Positions 53,716-64,000 of a DNA stretch of 64,000 nucleotides are shown piece by piece. Every line of letters begins with the position of its first letter. Position 1 is the stretch's first letter. The DNA lies in NCBI GenBank assembly GCA_020881915.1, contig JAJFPB010000006.1, positions 2,852,001 to 2,916,000 on the forward strand. The letters are read 5' to 3'. This DNA comes from Paramyrothecium sp. XJ0827 (lineage: Eukaryota > Ascomycota > Sordariomycetes > Hypocreales > Stachybotryaceae). The notes under the pieces were generated by a model, which was not told the DNA's origin, did not search any database, and saw only the letters and a list, made by a program, of their open reading frames with translations. Both the position numbers and the translations under genes were made by a program.

Positions 53716-54038
53716 ATGACCTTCAGAATAAATTTCTTCGGAGGGTCGGCCGGCCGTCGCGGGAGGAGGGGGGGTCGCGCCCCTAAGGGCTCTCAAAAGA
53801 AGCCCTTTAAGGGCAAGTGTTTGCTCGTAAGTACCACGCATCGTTTATGCTTCTTGCTATACTTATAAACTAATGCTGAGAGTAGTGCCAGAAGCAAGGC
53901 CACATTGTGAAAGAATGTCCCTTTGCGGGCAAAATAGCGGCCTTTCTGGCGGAAGAACAGAAAAAGGAGAATACCAAAGAAAAGGGTTCAAAGGAGAAAG
54001 AGAGAGAGTTGGAAGTCAAAGAGGAGCCGGTGGACTAG
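53716..54038 (+). CDS. Small CCHC zinc-knuckle protein
   Basis: Two exons, 53716-53826 and 53886-54038, with a 59-bp intron (GTAAGT donor, CTAAT/CTGAG branch region, GTAG acceptor); 87 residues. Exon 1 encodes a Gly/Arg-rich start (AGRRGRRGGRAPKG) and a basic linker (KKPFKGK). The zinc knuckle C35-x2-C38-x4-H43-x4-C48 is split by the intron between L37 and C38 and reads GKCLLCQKQGHIVKECP. The tail is Lys/Glu-rich and highly charged (AEEQKKENTKEKGSKEKERE). An in-frame TAG directly precedes the ATG, so either this is the true start or the codon is the end of a further upstream intron. The pattern is that of nucleic-acid-binding knuckles in retrotransposon Gag and in RNA-binding proteins; a domesticated Gag fragment or a small RNA-binding protein are both possible. 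I see no reverse transcriptase or LTR around it. Confidence 0.55.
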
Positions 54039-56940
54039 AGGGGGTTTGCGAAATGATTCATTTTGATATTTGACGCAATGGAGATGGTTCTGGCGATCAT
54101 CAGCGTGACGATAAGAAACTTGATTTCTTGTTTCTGCCAGCCAGATGCTAGATCGCCCAGCTAAGAGCATGGACGATACAGTCAAGCATTTTTCACAGCA
54201 TTGGAAGACGTATGAGGCGTTTGGGGCTTCTTGCTTCGGGAGATCACGATGCATCAATACTTGGTGTATGATGGCGCTGCCCTATGTTTTGTCATGTTTC
54301 ATCTAAATGACTATCTTTCAAGAGACATGCCTGGCAAACAGGCACTTCGGACTTTCTTCATAAGTTCTTTGCCGCACATGAATAGCAAGAGATTTAGATT
54401 GTCCTTTTCCCACCCGACATCAAACATCTTGAGTGGAGGCAGGAGTATCAATGCCGTTGCTAGAGTTCAAGACTGATCATCCTTCTCAGAGGTCTTAGTG
54501 CTAGAGCAGAGTGAAGATGAATGTAGGTTCGAGTGACTGGAAACAAACTTCTGAAATCTTTGAGGCACGAGAGGACGACGGCTCCTTGTACTTATCTGCG
54601 ACCTGAGATGACCAGCATCGCCAACGCGAGTTGAACTTCAAGCACGACAATAACGACATCCTCAAGCATCCATATGCTCCAAAATACTGCAACGAATGTT
54701 TTCAAGCTACGACCACGCTCTACATTTGGAGGGCCAGAGGCTCTGCACAGCCTGTAAACCCAAAGCGACATTGCCTTCGAGGTCACCTTCTGGGCCGTTC
54801 GTCGTCACGTCATGTCGATTTCCTGTCTCGCCTCGCCTCAAGCAACAGCCTAATCCCCCGACAGACGCAGCAACTTCGTAGATACATCAGGCGGAGGCCC
54901 ACGAACTCAATCAAAAACTGTTTGCTGACTAGCCAAGGATCTCCGAGATATGGCACAGCTCAGCGTCACCACGAAGGTCATGCTGGCTCCATCATGCGTG
55001 ACACCGCACGCTCAGCCCACAACAATACTAGATGAAACGTCGTCATTCCAACGCTTTAGCGATCCGATGAGAACTCAGCTCAGCAAAGGTAGTCTCGGCT
55101 GATAATACTACGGGTAAGTGGCGATCACATCATTCCGATATAAGCTTGATCAAGCCAACAGCTCTATTCAGACTCAGGGCAGTACCATTCTTCATTTTTT
55201 CACGATATTCTTTCATTTCTCGTTCGGCAGTGGTCGTGACACCTGTCGTACTACTCTAGACGTAAGATACGCCAATTCGACTGCACGGTCTAGCCTGAAA
55301 ACCCAGTTTTCATTCACCCATGCACCAACAGTATCCCGAAAGTCTTCCACTCACATTTCTTTGAATTTAATTGGCTTCTCCAACTCCTCTATTCGTCTGC
55401 AAACCCAAACACAAAAGCAAATACATTCGAATATTCTGCTCCAACCATTCAACTGCATGGATATGATGAACATCTAAAGCCATCAGGTCCGCGGAACGGA
55501 CAGATCAACATGACTTACCATCATCACAATCGCGCCATAAGATTACCTTTTTTTTTAAAGCTTGCCGACGCATACGTTTACATACGCCTAAGAGGCGATG
55601 CAAATATCGTTCTAACGCCTAAAACACATCTATCTCGGCTCTAATCATTCCAGTGGGGGTCTCTTTAAAATTCTTTCAAGCCTACCACATAAGGTAGCGC
55701 CTGTACAACGACATGAGTTCACCAGACACCCTCTCTGGGCCATGATTGTGTCACTATAAATCTTCGTGCAAATGTGAGAGTGCTAGAGGATTTTCTTGCT
55801 AGATTTTATAACACGCCTGTTAAATTGGGCCTTTTATTTTTGTTTGATATCCAGGGAGAACGCAGGTCCGATTCAGATTATGATGTGGATAAGGCAGTTT
55901 GTTTCCATGCATCTCGGGTACTCCAGATTCATTGCCTTGCCGAGTGTTGTCCAAGCCCTCAGCTGAAGTATTGCATTAGGACGGTGTCGAATCAGAGTTC
56001 CGGTAGCAGATCCGGCAACGGCTGGCACGTTGCCCATTGGTCGTAGTACAACTACGTGTCAGGATCTCACTCAAAGTAACAAAATAAATAAGCAATACAT
56101 CCATCTTGATATCACCAGATCAGTACGAGTTCCAAGCCTAGAGGGCTTTGCTGGGTGCTGATACACGTATCATATGTTTAGGGTAGGATTATGATGAAGC
56201 CGGAAAACATGGAGGGGCATAGAGGGCAAGGCGTGTGCTACTTCATCTCGGGGAATGTAAAGCTGCTCGATCAAAAAGGTTATATAACAAGTCAATTTTG
56301 TCCAACTCGTTCAAAACACGTTCGCAAACCATTTGCTGAGATCTCTCTGACACCTCAACTGGTGTGCCTCGTCGGATCTGGACCCTGCCAATTGATCATG
56401 CCTGATTACATCACCTGACCCTTATGGAACCAAGGTTGGCTTTCGCAATGCGGCCCACTGCAGCTACACAAACCAATCACAAGGCACCCCCAGCAGTCAG
56501 TTGAACTTAGTACGTAGTGCGTGATCAGTGGCATCGTGGATCCGAGACCGCGAGCCCCAACTGGTCAAGGCAGACACCACTTGTCTCGACCTAAGCTTCT
56601 AAACACCACACGGTTGGTGCCGCCTCTTTTTTTTGCACCTAGATTCCCTCAATCAGCCTCCACCATTCGGGCTTCCCGTCTTCTCGATAGTCCCTCCTCT
56701 GTTCCGAGCGCGGATCCTGCAATCCCTAGCCGCGACGACAACCAGAGCTCAATCGGCCTTCTTGACCGAGGAGGGAGCGAAACCACTCTCACTCCGATCC
56801 CGGTCCATCCTGTGCAAGACGACGCCTACGAGCTCAGTGACTACAGGCAGTTTCAGTCACAAAAAGACGCCCAATTCCTGGAGAAACGCCGGCAGGACAA
56901 GAAACGACAGAAACGGGCCTGGCTCGAGGCGCAAGACGAC
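54039..56940. other. 2.9-kb gene-poor interval
   Basis: Short frames only (for example 54631-55035 and 55118-55477), none with recognisable domains or clean splice partners. T-rich and C/T-rich patches at 55190-55450. The last 420 bp (56521-56940) are open in frame with the downstream phosphate transporter but lack an ATG. Confidence 0.4.
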
Positions 56941-59648
56941 ATGAAGTTCTCCCACAGCATCCAGTTCAATGCTGTTCCGGATTGGAGCAGCCACTACATT
57001 GCCTATAGCAACCTAAAGAAGCTGTAAGTAATCCATGGACTTCCATATGTTATCGCTTGCTAACAACCCCCAGCATCTACCAACTCGAAAAGTCCGTACA
57101 CGAATCCCGAGCTCGAGACGCCGAGGCCCAGCCCCTCATTAATAATGAGAAGCCCGAGGATGTCTTCAGTAGAGCTCTTGGTGTAGAGCTGGAAAAGATC
57201 TGCTCCTTCTATGCTCTTAAAGAGGGCGAGCTTTTCGAAGAGGTCAACCAGCTTCTGCGGGATGTTGGCGATGAGGCAGCGACCGAGGGTCTACCGGGGC
57301 TGCAGCGAGTGTCATCCGATGCCCAACGCCTGCAGCCCCGGCGCAATAGTGCCAATAGCCGAACCTCTGTGGAGGATGCCGACGACAGCGCGAGCGATGA
57401 CGACGAGACGACGGGCTTGACGAAGCGCAAGAGCAGCACATCCAGGAGAAGGAGTGTCATGCACCAATCGATCGATCTGAATGCTTCCTCCGAGTTCGGA
57501 AGGGCTGGACGAAGACAAAGCACCACTGCGGATGATTTCGGCGATCAGTCCATGATGTTCGACCCTGGGCTTTACTCCTCGGCCATCATGCTCAAGAAGC
57601 GTATCATTAGCCTCTACGTGCAGCTATGCGAGCTCAAGTCCTACGTTCAGCTCAACCGTACTGGTTTCGCCAAGGTTCTGAAGAAGTTTGACAAGATCAT
57701 GAACAAGGAGCTGAAATCGGCGTACATCAAGGCTCACGTAGACACAGCCTACCCGTTCAAGGACGAGACGAAGCGTGGATTGGAGGACTTCATTTCCAAG
57801 ATGGAGGAAGCCTATGCCGACGTCGCCTCGCAGGGCGATCTCGAGCTCGCCAAGAAAGACTTGAGATCTCATCTGAGAGAGCATGTGGTATGGGAACGCA
57901 ACACTGTTTGGCGCGACCTGATCGGTCTTGAACGCCGAGCGGAGGCTGCGCGTCTTGGACAGTCCTTGCTGGGACAAGGAACTGATCGCATTTCGAAGCG
58001 ACTGCAGGGCGACGACGACAAGACAGACTCGGCCACACAGTTTGGCCCCATAGCTTTACCGGCGTGGCTTGCCAACTCCTCCATCTTGACGCTAGTTTTG
58101 TCGATAGCCGTCTTCTTCATCGTTCTGTTCGTTCCGATTATGGAGAAGCCAGAGCAGCAGAATTGTCTCGCTCTGCTTATTTTCGTCAGCATGCTGTGGG
58201 CTACAGAGGTATGTTATAACCACGGTACAGATGAGTGCGCTTCTAACGCATCCTCAGACAATTCCCCTTTTCGTCACTTCCCTACTGATTCCGTTCCTCT
58301 CTGTCGTTCTCAGAGTTGTGATGGACGAAGACACGGATCCAGAGGACGGCGCGAGACGACCTGAGCGGCTCAATCCCAAAGACGCTACCAAGGCCATCTT
58401 CTCGGCCATGTGGACCCCCGTCATCATGCTTCTCCTTGGTGGCTTCACTCTCGCCGCGGCCTTGTCCAAATGCACCATCGACAAGAAGCTGGCCACCCTT
58501 GTCCTCAGCAAGGCCGGCACATCGCCCAAGACTGTTCTGCTCGCAAACATGTTTGTGGCCGCCGTGGCCTCGATGCTGATCAGCAACGTTGCTGCGCCCG
58601 TTCTTTGCTACTCAATCATTGAGGTATGTTTGACTCGCTTTTGCTTTGTCCTTTCAGCTAACACTATTTAGCCCATGCTTCGGACGCTGCCCTCCGACTC
58701 AAATATGTCAAAGGCGGTCATCATCGGCATTGCGCTAGCTTCGAACATTGGTGGCATGTTATCACCCATTGCATCGCCTCAGAACGTTGTTGCGATGGAC
58801 ATAATGCAGCCTCCCCCATCCTGGCTGCAATGGCTGTTCATTGTCATTCCGGTTGGCCTGGTGTCTCTGGTTCTTATATGGCTGTTATTGCTCCTGACAT
58901 TCCATCCTGGAAACACGACAATCTCCCCCATTCGACCTGTTAAGGAAAAGTTCACGGGAGTCCAGTGGTTTGTTTCCATCGTCACCATTATCACCATTGT
59001 CCTGTGGTGTGCAAGCCATCAGTTGGAGGGCGTATTCGGAGACATGGGTGTAATTGCCATCATCCCCATCGTCCTCTTCTTTGGAATTGGTCTTCTCACC
59101 AAAGAAGACTTTAACAACTTCCCGTGGACTATCATTATTCTGGCCGCTGGTGGACTTTCGCTTGGCAAGGCCGTACGCTCCTCTGGACTGCTGCACACGG
59201 TTGCTGGCATTGTCTCCAAGGAAATCAGCGGCATGAGCCTCTACGGCGTGCTGGTCGTCTTTTCTTCGCTGATCCTGGTGGTTGCTACCTTCATCAGCCA
59301 CACTGTCGCCGCCCTCATTTTCTTGCCGCTCGTTTTCAATGTTGGTAAAGAGATGGCCCAGCCGCGCCCCAACCTGCTTGTCATGGGAGGTGTGCTCATG
59401 TGCAGTGCTGCCATGGGTCTCCCAACGAGTGGTTTCCCCAACATGAGTAAGTCGTCCAAGTCAGTAGCCGCAGCTCTTTACTTCGTACTAACACAATGGC
59501 AGCCGCAATCATGAAGGAAGATCCAACCGGGCGGCGCTATCTCCAGGTCAAGCACTTCATCAGCCGGGGAGTGCCAAGCAGCGTCCTGACCCTGGTGGTT
59601 GCTATTACCCTCGGTTACGGAATCATGAGGGTTGCAGGCCTGGATTGA
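56941..59648 (+). CDS. PHO90/PHO91: SPX-domain low-affinity phosphate transporter (Pho87/Pho90/Pho91 type)
   Basis: Phosphate carrier of the divalent-anion:Na+ symporter (CitMHS/SLC13-like) fold with a regulatory N-terminal SPX domain that senses inositol pyrophosphates. Five exons: 56941-57023, 57074-58208, 58258-58623, 58672-59446 and 59503-59648; introns 48-56 bp; 834 residues. SPX begins MKFSHSIQFNAVPDWSSHYI with YSNLKKLIYQLEK across intron 1, then ELEKICSFYALKEGELFEEV and KLKK-type basic helix LNRTGFAKVLKKFDKIMNKE (about 245). The linker has an RRRSVMH-type Ser-rich insert. The membrane part starts near residue 370 (ILTLVLSIAVFFIVLFVPIM) and contains SNVAAPVLCYSIIEPML, GGMLSPIASPQNVVA and, at the end, GLPTSGFPNMTAIM, the substrate-motif repeats of this family. 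Plasma membrane (Pho87/90) or vacuole (Pho91) cannot be separated here. Confidence 0.93.
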
Positions 59649-60220
59649 TCTGCTACCTCCATCACTGATTGGCGCTTTGTGGCCTGTGTACCTAAGAATC
59701 TTTTGTCTTTTACCTCATTTGCTCAGCAGGAGTTTTGATATAGACTTAAAAGCATAGATTGTGGTGCGGAGTACTGTTCGATGACCATCGTTGGGTCAAC
59801 GTTGAAACACTGAAGACGATTATTTTATTTTTGTTTTCCTTAGACACGTAAACTTCCAATAAAATGTAAAGTTCAAGAAGAAAGGGAGAAAAAAAAGATA
59901 TGATACCTACCTTAGGAAGATATGTGCTGAAATGGAATACACGAAGTGGTTGTGCTGAGTGCGAAAAGCACCGGCACACTGTGTCGCCCGTCTGGGAGCT
60001 GTGACCGCAATCATCCATGCATTGACGTAGTGGCGCCTGACACGACTACCGAGAACAACCGCAGGTAATCCCCTAGTCACTATTCCTCCGCAATAGCTTG
60101 CGACAACGTGCGAAACTTGGTCTACGTGCAGACAACAGAGCTGCCTGTTACTTGGAACCATCAGGAGTCTCATGCGTGCCTCGACAAGGTAGAAGCATCA
60201 GCTACGAGCTGGTTGGCGCC
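59649..60220. other. Intergenic: phosphate transporter 3' region and VPS39 promoter
   Basis: Tandem genes on the plus strand. A/T-rich at 59810-59910. Nothing else recognised. Confidence 0.4.
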
Positions 60221-63200
60221 ATGCTCTCTGCCTTCACAGCCCACCCCATCATCGAGCTGCGCCAGCGGGACAAATCGAAGATCGAGACGATCCTCGCGCA
60301 TGGTACGTCGGCACCCAACATCACTTGCGAATTGGTATCTGAGCTCACACATAAGGCCTCCAGGTGATCGTGTGCTAGTAGGACTCAACAATGGCTCGCT
60401 TCGCGTTTACCGTCTAAACGACACCGCCCTCCCGTCGAATGGCACAGCTCAACCCACCACTGAAACGACCTCCGCTCCTCTAAACAATGGTGACCAGACG
60501 AGGAACTCGACATCAGGCAATGCCTCCCCAACAGATCTGCTGCGGGAGGTCGAGAAGTTCTCTACACGGGCGATCGAACAGCTTGCCATCATCAAGGAGG
60601 CCAACATCATTGTCTCGCTCTCAAATTACCACTTGTCCCTCTACGATCTCCAGACCTACGAGCTGGTCGAGACCCTCACCCGAACAAAGAATGCAACGTG
60701 TTTCGCCGTTACGTCGAATATCGTGAAGGACCCTGACATGGGCATTCCTGAAATCATCAGCAGGTTAGCGGTTGCTGTGAAGAGGCGGCTGTTGCTTTGG
60801 AGCTGGCATGCAAGTGAGCTTAGCGACGTTATCGAAGAAGTTGTTCTTCCGGAATCCATACGGACAATCACATGGGCCAGTGCGACGAAGCTGGTCTGCG
60901 GGATGAATGGAGGATACGTTATGGTCGATGCCATCTCCCACCAAGTCGACGACATCATGAGCTCAAGTGCGGCAGGCGCTGCTGGACAAGGCAGTCGCTT
61001 CGGCGCCATGACCAGCGCTGGTATGGGCTACATGGGCTTAGGCGGATATACTCCTCGACCACTGGCTGCGAAATTGGCGGACGGCGAAATGCTCCTTGCT
61101 CGGGACATCAATACACTTTTCATCGACGATCAAGGCAAGGCCCAGGAACGACGACAAATCCCATGGCAGACTGCTCCAGAGTCTATAGGATACTCGTATC
61201 CATACATACTAGCTCTGCAATCCTCGTCGAAAGGCACTCTTGAAGTCCGGAATCCAGATACTCTCTCCCTGTTACAGAGCATTCCCTTGCCTGGAGCGGC
61301 CCAATTACACTTCCCACCACCTACGGTGAGCTTGGCGCACGCTGGAAAGGGATTTCACATTTCCAGCGAGCGGTGCGTATGGAAGATGATGGCTACCGAC
61401 TATGATACCCAAGTCGAGGAGTTGGTAGAAAACTCCAAGTATGACGAAGCGATCAGTCTGTTGACGATGCTTGAAGATGCGTTGCTGAAAAACAAGACCG
61501 ATACCCTTCGAGAAGTCAAGATGCAAAAGGCAGAAATGCTCTTCCAAAAGAAGAAGTATCGTCAATCAATGGACCTGTTCAACGAAGATGACGTGCATGC
61601 ACCGCCAGAGAGGGTCCTCAAATTATACCCACCCGAGATCGCGGGCAGTCTTTCAGGGTGGCCGGCGGAGGCACAAGGCGGAAAGCATGCAGAAGATGCC
61701 AAAAAGACGAACGGAACTAGGCCCAGCACACCTGAAGAGCCGGCAGAAGTGTCTTCGCCTGTCAGCAAGGGTAATTTTGCTAAGCTCTTCATGGGTGGTC
61801 ACAAAAAGGCAGCCTCGGATGTTTCTTCAATTGCTTCAACGAGGAAGGATGTGGGTGAAGGCGAGGAGCCTGAAGCCGCGGCGGAACCAGCCCCAGCCAT
61901 CAGCAAGCCCATTGATGACAAGGACCTCACAAAGGCCGTCTTGGAGCTCAACAGTTATCTTGCAGGCACTCGAGCTCGGCTGCAACGCGTCCTGGATCCG
62001 GTCACAGGCAAATTAAAGCCTGGAGCTGCGAACGGCGATTCACCGGAGGAGGCAGCCGAAAAATTCTTGAGAACGACGCAGAACGAATCCGAGAAGGCGC
62101 TCGAAGAGAAACTACGCCATAAGTTCCACGTTGTCGATACGGCATTGTTCCGTGCATACATGTTCTCGCAGCCGTTCCTTGCGGGATCATTGTTCCGCAT
62201 ACCCAACTTCTGCGACCCGGAGGTTGTCAACGAGAAGCTCCTTGAACATAACCGGTACACTGAGCTCGTTGATTTCTTCTACGGCAAGAAGCTCCACAAA
62301 GAAGCATTGGATCTTCTCCGAAGATTTGGCACGGCAGCAAAGCCAGATGAGGCTGCCCCGGCGCTCCATGGCCCCAACCGCACCATTCAATATCTTCAAA
62401 ATCTTCCACCTACAGAACTGGATCTCATCCTTGAACATGCCACTTGGACCCTCAAGGCGAACCCGGAATATGCCATGGAGATTTTTGTTGGAGATACCGA
62501 GAATGCGGAAACGCTGCCACGCGACAAGGTTGCGGCTTTCCTTCGCCAGTTAGATTCACAGCTTGAACGGAAATATCTTGAGCACATCATCAATGAGTTG
62601 GACGATATGACTCCAGACTTCCACGACCGGTTGGTGGAGCTATATGTCGATAACCTGACTCACATAAAGCACGACGAGGAATGGGACAGTTTGATGGAGC
62701 GATTCGTCAAGTTCTTGGGCGCATCGAAACCAGTATACGGCTTAGGCAAAGCGTTCAGCATGATACCCAAAGATGGTAGGCCCTCTTGCCCTCACTCAAG
62801 CTACACATATACTGACTAGGCACTGTAGATCCGCCATTCTATGAGGCGCAAGCAGTTGTGTTGAGCAATATGGGACAGCATAAACAAGCACTAGATATAT
62901 TCGTCTTTAAGATGAAAGACTATGCCAAGGCAGAAGAGTGAGTACGTCTGTTCTGGCAATATGAGCTTGGCTAATCGATTCAGATACTGCAATCGCGTAC
63001 ACAAAGCGCAAGACTCGACCTTATCATCACCAGTCAATAAGACCATGACAGACGATGTGGACGACGCCCCACCATCCATCTATCACATCCTGCTGTCGCT
63101 CTATCTGCGTCCACCTTCGCCACAAGAGCCGCTCCTCGAGCCAGCTATAGATTTACTTGCAAAGCACGGATCCAGACTACCTGCGGCATCGACGTTGGGC

Positions 63201-63578
63201 CTCATCCCAGACGATCTCCCTGTACGGGCCATAGAATCGTACTTCAGAGGCCGCATACGGTCCGTAAACAGCCTTGTCAACGAGACGCGCATCGTGAGTG
63301 GCTTGCGTATGGCGGAAGGCATATCAATTGCTGCTCGATTGCACCTTGGAGACGACGTTGCTGGCGGACAGGGCGGCCGCAACCGGCATGTGACCATCAC
63401 GGACGAAAGTCACTGTGTTGTCTGTCACAAGAAGCTCGGCGGTGGTGCGAGGATCGGGGGCAGCGTTGTCGCGGTGTTGCCAGACAATTCTGTCGTCCAT
63501 TATGGGTGCCTCAATAAAGTGCCCGGCCAGAAGCCGGTCAACGTGCGGGCAGCCTCGACGTGGGGGCGAGGATTTTAG
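60221..63578 (+). CDS. VAM6/VPS39: HOPS complex subunit Vps39/Vam6
   Basis: Tethering factor at the vacuole, binding Rab7/Ypt7, for endosome- and vacuole-fusion. Four exons: 60221-60302, 60364-62775, 62829-62937 and 62984-63578, introns 61, 53 and 46 bp; 1065 residues. The N-terminal CNH beta-propeller (about 15-330) opens with MLSAFTAHPIIELRQRDKSK and GDRVLVGLNNGSLRVYRL across intron 1. Helical repeats follow (DEAISLLTMLEDALLKNKTD, AEMLFQKKKYRQSMDLFNED). The Vps39_1 region is DTALFRAYMFSQPFLAGSLF with NRYTELVDFFYGKKLHKEAL. The C-terminal Vps39_2 region ends in a Cys/His motif (CVVCHKKLG ... VHYGC) typical of the family. A disordered insert (KKASDVSSIAS...EAAAEPAPA) sits near residue 530. All exon joins fall in conserved sequence. 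Confidence 0.95.
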
Positions 63579-63712
63579 CGGTTTGTATATACGAGGTTGA
63601 CGTGCGTCTGGGGCCTACTGGGCGACTTTTGGTTGTTTGATAGAGTAATACCCTGTATATGTGTAGAAGCAATGTCGAGATTGTGTTGATGCAATGCGGT
63701 GGTTCCCTCGGT

Positions 63713-64000
63713 TTAATCCTCCTCCTCCTGCACCTCCTCGCCGTAGTTTTCCTCCTCCTTGTCCTCGTCGATATCCTTGGCGGCGCCGGGCTTGGAGGAC
63801 GCATCGCGTGATTTGTCCTCTTCCATACGCCTCGTCAGCTCCTTGTTGACCTCATCCTGAGTGGCGATCACAGCCTTGCGCAAGGTGACGAGGTATTGCG
63901 TTTTGTCTTCGACACTTTCTGTGGCGGGCGCGGGGATGTTGTGAGCGATGCTGAAAGGTTCGTTGGTCGGTGACGTGTAGTTTGCGGTCAATTTTCGATC
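63713..64000 (-). CDS. GON7: EKC/KEOPS complex subunit Gon7, N-terminus beyond right edge
   Basis: Small acidic, mostly disordered subunit of the complex that makes t6A in tRNA and acts at telomeres. The frame runs to the window edge (reading ...RKLTANYTSPTNEPFSI), and the first in-window codon that could be taken as a start is TTG, so the real ATG lies outside. Visible: about 95 residues, containing the conserved SVEDKTQYLVTLRKAV and ATQDEVNKELTRRMEED helix, then an Asp/Glu-rich tail ending EEVQEEED. Stop at 63713-63715. Tail to tail with VPS39, 134 bp apart. Confidence 0.8.
   Translation of the reverse strand, partial: DRKLTANYTSPTNEPFSIAHNIPAPATESVEDKTQYLVTLRKAVIATQDEVNKELTRRMEEDKSRDASSKPGAAKDIDEDKEEENYGEEVQEEED

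Noticed and set aside
53716..54038. An active retrotransposon around the zinc knuckle
   Set aside because: No reverse transcriptase, integrase, LTR or target-site duplication found nearby.
54631..55035. 134-codon plus-strand frame with a Cys-x2-Cys
   Set aside because: A single CxxC in an otherwise unrecognisable frame; no splice-consistent extension found.

Overview
The window is nuclear DNA of a filamentous ascomycete. Introns are short (46-95 bp) with GT donors, CTAAC/CTGAC-type branch sites and AG acceptors, intergenic DNA is compact, and gene content (Pex14/17-like peroxin, SPX phosphate transporter, NPS6/SidD-type siderophore synthetase) is typical of Pezizomycotina. A Sordariomycete, probably Hypocreales, is my inference; the sequence does not name the species.

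Layout. 1-1650 (-): arginine/aspartate/serine-rich protein running off the left edge. 2200-4521 (-): Hda1-type class II histone deacetylase. 5595-6962 (-): F-box protein. 7941-8999 (-): ribosome biogenesis factor Brx1. 9796-10708 (-): Rab11/Ypt31 GTPase with a 13-nt microexon. 12421-16275 (+): large chromodomain protein. 16477-17588 (-): Pex14-family peroxin. 19491-20866 (+): INO80 subunit Ies2. 22287-25013 (+): unrecognised low-complexity protein. 29610-31076 (+): protein with a probable Gag1-like clamp domain.

31591-53068 is the specialised part, a six-gene extracellular siderophore cluster. It has an NPS6/SidD-type NRPS (-), a SidI-type acyl-CoA ligase ending in SKL (+), a SidF-type hydroxyornithine transacylase (-), a MirB-like siderophore MFS transporter broken by a one-base frameshift (+), an AIF/AMID-like FAD oxidoreductase (-) and a full-length ABCB transporter with a GC-AG intron (+). 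The genes form three divergent pairs. Their three shared promoters hold eight perfect copies of ATCWGATAA, the SreA/Urbs1/SRE-type iron-GATA-factor site. The expected logic is: acyl-CoA activation and acyl transfer to N5-hydroxyornithine in peroxisomes, assembly by the NRPS, transport by the MFS and ABC proteins, and coordinated repression by iron. SidA and SidH genes are not in the window.

53069-56940 is mostly gene-poor but contains an unreported-looking 87-residue CCHC zinc-knuckle gene (53716-54038) split by one intron. 56941-59648 (+): SPX-domain low-affinity phosphate transporter (Pho87/90/91 type). 60221-63578 (+): HOPS subunit Vps39/Vam6. 63713-64000 (-): EKC/KEOPS subunit Gon7, cut by the right edge. 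I found no tRNA, rRNA, CRISPR array or intact transposon.
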